The position numbers were made by a program, and so were the translations under genes. From Candidatus Parcubacteria bacterium (GTDB lineage: Bacteria > Patescibacteriota > Minisyncoccia > Phycocordibacterales > UBA1006): a DNA stretch of 5,266 bases. Location of the stretch: NCBI GenBank assembly GCA_027031875.1, contig JALVPH010000031.1:1-5266 (forward strand), in the 5' to 3' direction. This document shows, in pieces, positions 2,958 to 5,266 of the stretch. A model generated the notes under the pieces. That model was not told the origin of the DNA. It searched no databases and saw only the letters and a list, made by a program, of their open reading frames with translations. Positions within the stretch are counted from its first letter, which is position 1. Every line of letters starts with the position of its first letter.

Positions 2958-4784
2958 CTATTCGAGAACAGCACGAATACGTCTCACCCCCGCGGAGGAA
3001 GAACTCTCTTTTGTAATACGAAACCTTCCAAACTCCGCAATCTGAGAGAGGTGTTCTACGTGCGGACCACCGCAGAGTTCTCGTGAGTACACATTCCCCT
3101 GCTCGTCTTTGATTGTCCAAACCTTTACCTCATCAGGATACTTCTCCCAAAATGAACCAACAACACCTGATGCTTTCGCTTCCTCTTTCTTCATTACATC
3201 AGTGTACACACGCGCGTCTGTTGCAATCGCATTGTTTACATACTCCTCCACTCGATCGAGTACTTCGCGAGAAACTTTTTCAGGGTGACTGAAATCAAAA
3301 CGCGTTCTCTCTTCGGTAATGTTAGATCCTCGTTGGTACACGTGATCCCCTAACTCTTTTCTCAACCCAGCAAGCATAAGGTGTGTTGCAGTATGGAGTG
3401 CGCGAATTTTCGGAGTATCACCAGCAAGCCCTCCCTTAAAGAGACCTGCTCCCGCCGTCTTTGATTTTGTCCTATGCTCCTCTTTTGCCTTCTCATACTC
3501 CTCACGGTATCCTTCCGTAATAGGAAGCTCGACACGCTCTGCGAGCTCAAGTGTGATTTCAAGCGGTAACCCTTCAGTCTGTTCAAGGTAAGCAAAATCT
3601 GAACCTGTAAGCGTCTTCCCTTTATCTTTATACGCTTTCATTCTCTTCTCCCCTTTTTCAAGAATGGTAACATACTTCTCCCACTCCTTCTGAATGAGCG
3701 GAAGTGTTGCAATTCCTTCTCCGTCAAGTTCATATACCCCATCGTAAATCTCTTTTGTCGCCTCGAAAAGCTTTGGGATGAGTGTCTCTATAATTCCTGC
3801 ACGAAGCATTTCTCGGAATGACTTTCTCAAAAGACGGCGAAGCACATACCCTTGTTTCGTGTTTGATGGCTTAACTCCTTCTGAGAAGATAAAGAATGAA
3901 GTTTTCATATGATCTGCAATAATGCGTGCAGATCGTTCGCTAATTGTATCGCTCTCCTCTCGAATAAGTTGAATGAGCGGAAGGAAGAGGTCGGTATCAA
4001 AAATAGAAGGAACACCTTGAATAACCGCAAGAATACGTTCGAGTCCCGCACCTGTATCTACATTTTTTGAAGGAAGCTCACCAATCACTTTTCCATTCTC
4101 CTTCACATACTCCATAAAGACATTATTCCACACCTCTACGAGTTTCTGTTCTTCCTCAAAAGTGAGAAATTCATCTTGCGTGAGGCCTTCTGTAAGTTCT
4201 CCGGTGAGATCGTAAAAAATCTCTGTCGTCGTTCCGCTCGGAGAGTTATCTCCCGCAGACCACCAATTATCTTTCAGTTTTTCAAAAATTCGTTGTTCTG
4301 GATTAAGTCCGTGTGACTGAAAAATGCGAGACCAAATACGATACGATTCCTCATCCCGTTCAAGTTGTGCTCCATCAATCTCACCTCCAGAGAAAATAGT
4401 TACATAAATTCTCTTTGGATCGAGACCAAGACCCTCATCCTTACTCGTGAGGAATTCCCACGACCATTGAATAGACTCTTCTTTGAAATAATCTCCAAGG
4501 GACCAATTTCCAAGCATCTCGAAAAAGCTCGCGTGGGTATTATCCCCCACCTCATCAATATCAATGGTGCGAATACATTTTTGAGAACTCGCGAGACGTT
4601 TTCCTTTTGGATGTTCTTTTCCAAGTAAGTAAGGAATGAGTGGCTGCATTCCCGCTGTATTGAATAACGTTGCATTCGTCTCCCCTGCTTCTTGTTGAGG
4701 AATGAGTGGGAAAGACGGAAGGATTGCATGATTTCTCTTTTCAAAAAAGTGAAGAAATGCATTTCGTACTTCTTTTGATGTCAT
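2958..4784 (-). CDS. alaS: Alanyl-tRNA synthetase, reduced form
   Basis: Class II synthetase that activates alanine and charges tRNA-Ala in the cytoplasm. Catalytic-domain signatures include FNTAGMQPLIPYLLG (41-55), QKCIR (68-72), FFEMLGNWSLGDYFK (87-101), VDTGAGLERI (242-251), ARIIADHMKTS (286-296) and GYVLRRLLRK (312-321). The editing domain has the metal-binding motifs HTATH (464-468) and CGGPH (571-575), and the chain ends at SSAGVRRIRAV. At 608 residues it is far shorter than the usual 850-900: the C-Ala oligomerisation domain is absent, and the beta-barrel segment with the TPFYAESGGQ-type motif that normally precedes HTATH is missing. The GPCGPCSE-type loop reads SPSGTTTE (181-188), without cysteines. 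The frame is intact with no sign of decay, so this is a compact family member, as is common in CPR bacteria. There is no Shine-Dalgarno; a promoter abuts the ATG. Confidence 0.96.
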   Translation of the reverse strand: MTSKEVRNAFLHFFEKRNHAILPSFPLIPQQEAGETNATLFNTAGMQPLIPYLLGKEHPKGKRLASSQKCIRTIDIDEVGDNTHASFFEMLGNWSLGDYFKEESIQWSWEFLTSKDEGLGLDPKRIYVTIFSGGEIDGAQLERDEESYRIWSRIFQSHGLNPEQRIFEKLKDNWWSAGDNSPSGTTTEIFYDLTGELTEGLTQDEFLTFEEEQKLVEVWNNVFMEYVKENGKVIGELPSKNVDTGAGLERILAVIQGVPSIFDTDLFLPLIQLIREESDTISERSARIIADHMKTSFFIFSEGVKPSNTKQGYVLRRLLRKSFREMLRAGIIETLIPKLFEATKEIYDGVYELDGEGIATLPLIQKEWEKYVTILEKGEKRMKAYKDKGKTLTGSDFAYLEQTEGLPLEITLELAERVELPITEGYREEYEKAKEEHRTKSKTAGAGLFKGGLAGDTPKIRALHTATHLMLAGLRKELGDHVYQRGSNITEERTRFDFSHPEKVSREVLDRVEEYVNNAIATDARVYTDVMKKEEAKASGVVGSFWEKYPDEVKVWTIKDEQGNVYSRELCGGPHVEHLSQIAEFGRFRITKESSSSAGVRRIRAVLE

Positions 4785-4792
4785 ATGATTTT

Positions 4793-4820
4793 ATGATAGA
4801 GAAAAATTCATTTCATGCAA
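4793..4820 (-). promoter_or_regulatory. Candidate leaderless promoter of alaS
   Basis: On the - strand, TTGCAT (4815-4820) is followed after 16 bases by TATCAT (4793-4798), one base off TATAAT. Eight bases separate the -10 from the ATG at 4784, so the mRNA would begin within a few bases of the start codon. The -35 overlaps the T-run of the upstream terminator. Confidence 0.5.
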
Positions 4821-4844
4821 AAAGAAAGAGAGTGTGCTCTTTTT
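4819..4844 (-). terminator. Probable terminator after the MgtC-family gene
   Basis: The - strand stem, complement of AAAGAGAG/CTCTTTTT (4825-4832/4837-4844), has a four-base loop and one mismatch. It is followed by a T-run broken by a single C (complement of 4819-4824). It is weaker than the other terminators here. It lies between the MgtC-family stop and alaS. Confidence 0.45.
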
Positions 4845-4893
4845 AGAATACTCTAGGAAAGATAGGTAAATAAGATGAATAATTAAGGTAAAC

Positions 4894-5266
4894 CTATGAT
4901 TCGTGGTCTCTTTCTCTTGTTCCAAGAAGGTGACGGAGTTTTCTCTCAATTTTCCACATAAGACTAAAGGTGAATACCACAAGAAGCGTTACAAAGATTG
5001 CTTCACGATAGAGCCCAAACCCTATCGCCATTCCAATCGTTGCAGCAATCCACACGCCTGCAGCAGTCGTAAGATTAGCAACATGATCTTTTTGAAAAAT
5101 AATCATTCCTGCCCCAATAAATCCAATCCCCTGAATAAGCCCTGCCATAAGTCGAAGTGGGTCAAAACGAAATGCAGGACTTATATTTAAAGCAATATAG
5201 TGAGTAATAACTTGCTCTGAGATGATAATTGCAAGTGCAGAGCCAAGAGAAACGAGAGCAAATGTT
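4894..5266 (-). CDS. MgtC/SapB-family membrane protein (5' part outside window)
   Basis: 123 residues are visible and the N-terminus is cut by the right window edge. Reading on from the edge gives TFALVSLGSALAIIIS, then DPLRLMAGLIQGIGFIGAGMI, LTTAAGVWIAATIGMAIGFGLY and a last hydrophobic helix ending in the basic tail KIERKLRHLLGTRERDHES. GIGFIGAG and LTTAAGVW are the hallmark segments of the MgtC/SapB family, inner-membrane proteins linked in other bacteria to magnesium limitation and, for MgtC, to modulation of ATP synthase. The chain stops soon after the last helix, so it is the short SapB-like form without the C-terminal ACT-like domain of Salmonella MgtC. The ATG at 5148 is internal, since the conserved family sequence continues upstream of it. 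The specific role in this organism is unknown. Confidence 0.9.
   Translation of the reverse strand, partial: TFALVSLGSALAIIISEQVITHYIALNISPAFRFDPLRLMAGLIQGIGFIGAGMIIFQKDHVANLTTAAGVWIAATIGMAIGFGLYREAIFVTLLVVFTFSLMWKIERKLRHLLGTRERDHES

Noticed and set aside
4400..4762. A 120-codon open frame overlapping alaS in another frame on the same strand
   Set aside because: It lies fully inside the well-supported alaS gene and has no recognisable motif.
4903..5190. A 95-codon open frame on the + strand opposite the MgtC-family gene
   Set aside because: The opposite strand encodes clear MgtC/SapB motifs through the same interval; this is its shadow.

Overview
The window looks like a chromosomal piece of a small-genome bacterium, most plausibly a member of the Patescibacteria/CPR (Parcubacteria-like). 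This is inference from four things: a reduced alanyl-tRNA synthetase of 608 residues, a protein joining a sigma-70 region 4 HTH to a HARE-HTH-like domain, tRNA genes without an encoded CCA, and protein genes that mostly lack Shine-Dalgarno sequences. TAG and TAA both act as stops and nothing suggests a recoded genetic code.

Left part (1-853, + strand): rbfA (ribosome maturation) is followed by tRNA-Cys(GCA) and tRNA-Leu(UAA). The two tRNAs sit between inverted copies of a 46/49-bp palindromic repeat (352-397 and 770-818). In both copies the palindrome lies inside a fragment that looks like the 3' end of a tRNA (T-stem 3' strand / palindrome / acceptor 3' strand). Between the real tRNA-Leu 3' end and its split duplicate is a stretch of about 190 bp that holds a tRNA terminator and several long perfect hairpins but no credible protein gene. 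This is the most unusual part of the window.

Middle (852-1762): a small four-helix membrane protein of unknown family on the - strand, then a gene-poor stretch of 545 bp. That stretch holds a consensus DnaA box, three strong hairpin repeats and three copies of a short direct repeat.

Right part (1763-5266, all - strand): the sigma-4/HARE-HTH-like protein, alaS, and an MgtC/SapB-family membrane protein cut by the window edge. Each has its own terminator or candidate promoter, so they look like separately transcribed genes rather than a tight operon. alaS and the small membrane protein have promoter-like elements whose -10 ends 8 nt before the ATG, which suggests leaderless mRNAs. The shared theme is translation (RbfA, two tRNAs, AlaRS) plus one regulator and two membrane proteins. 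No defence system, CRISPR array or transposase gene is visible.
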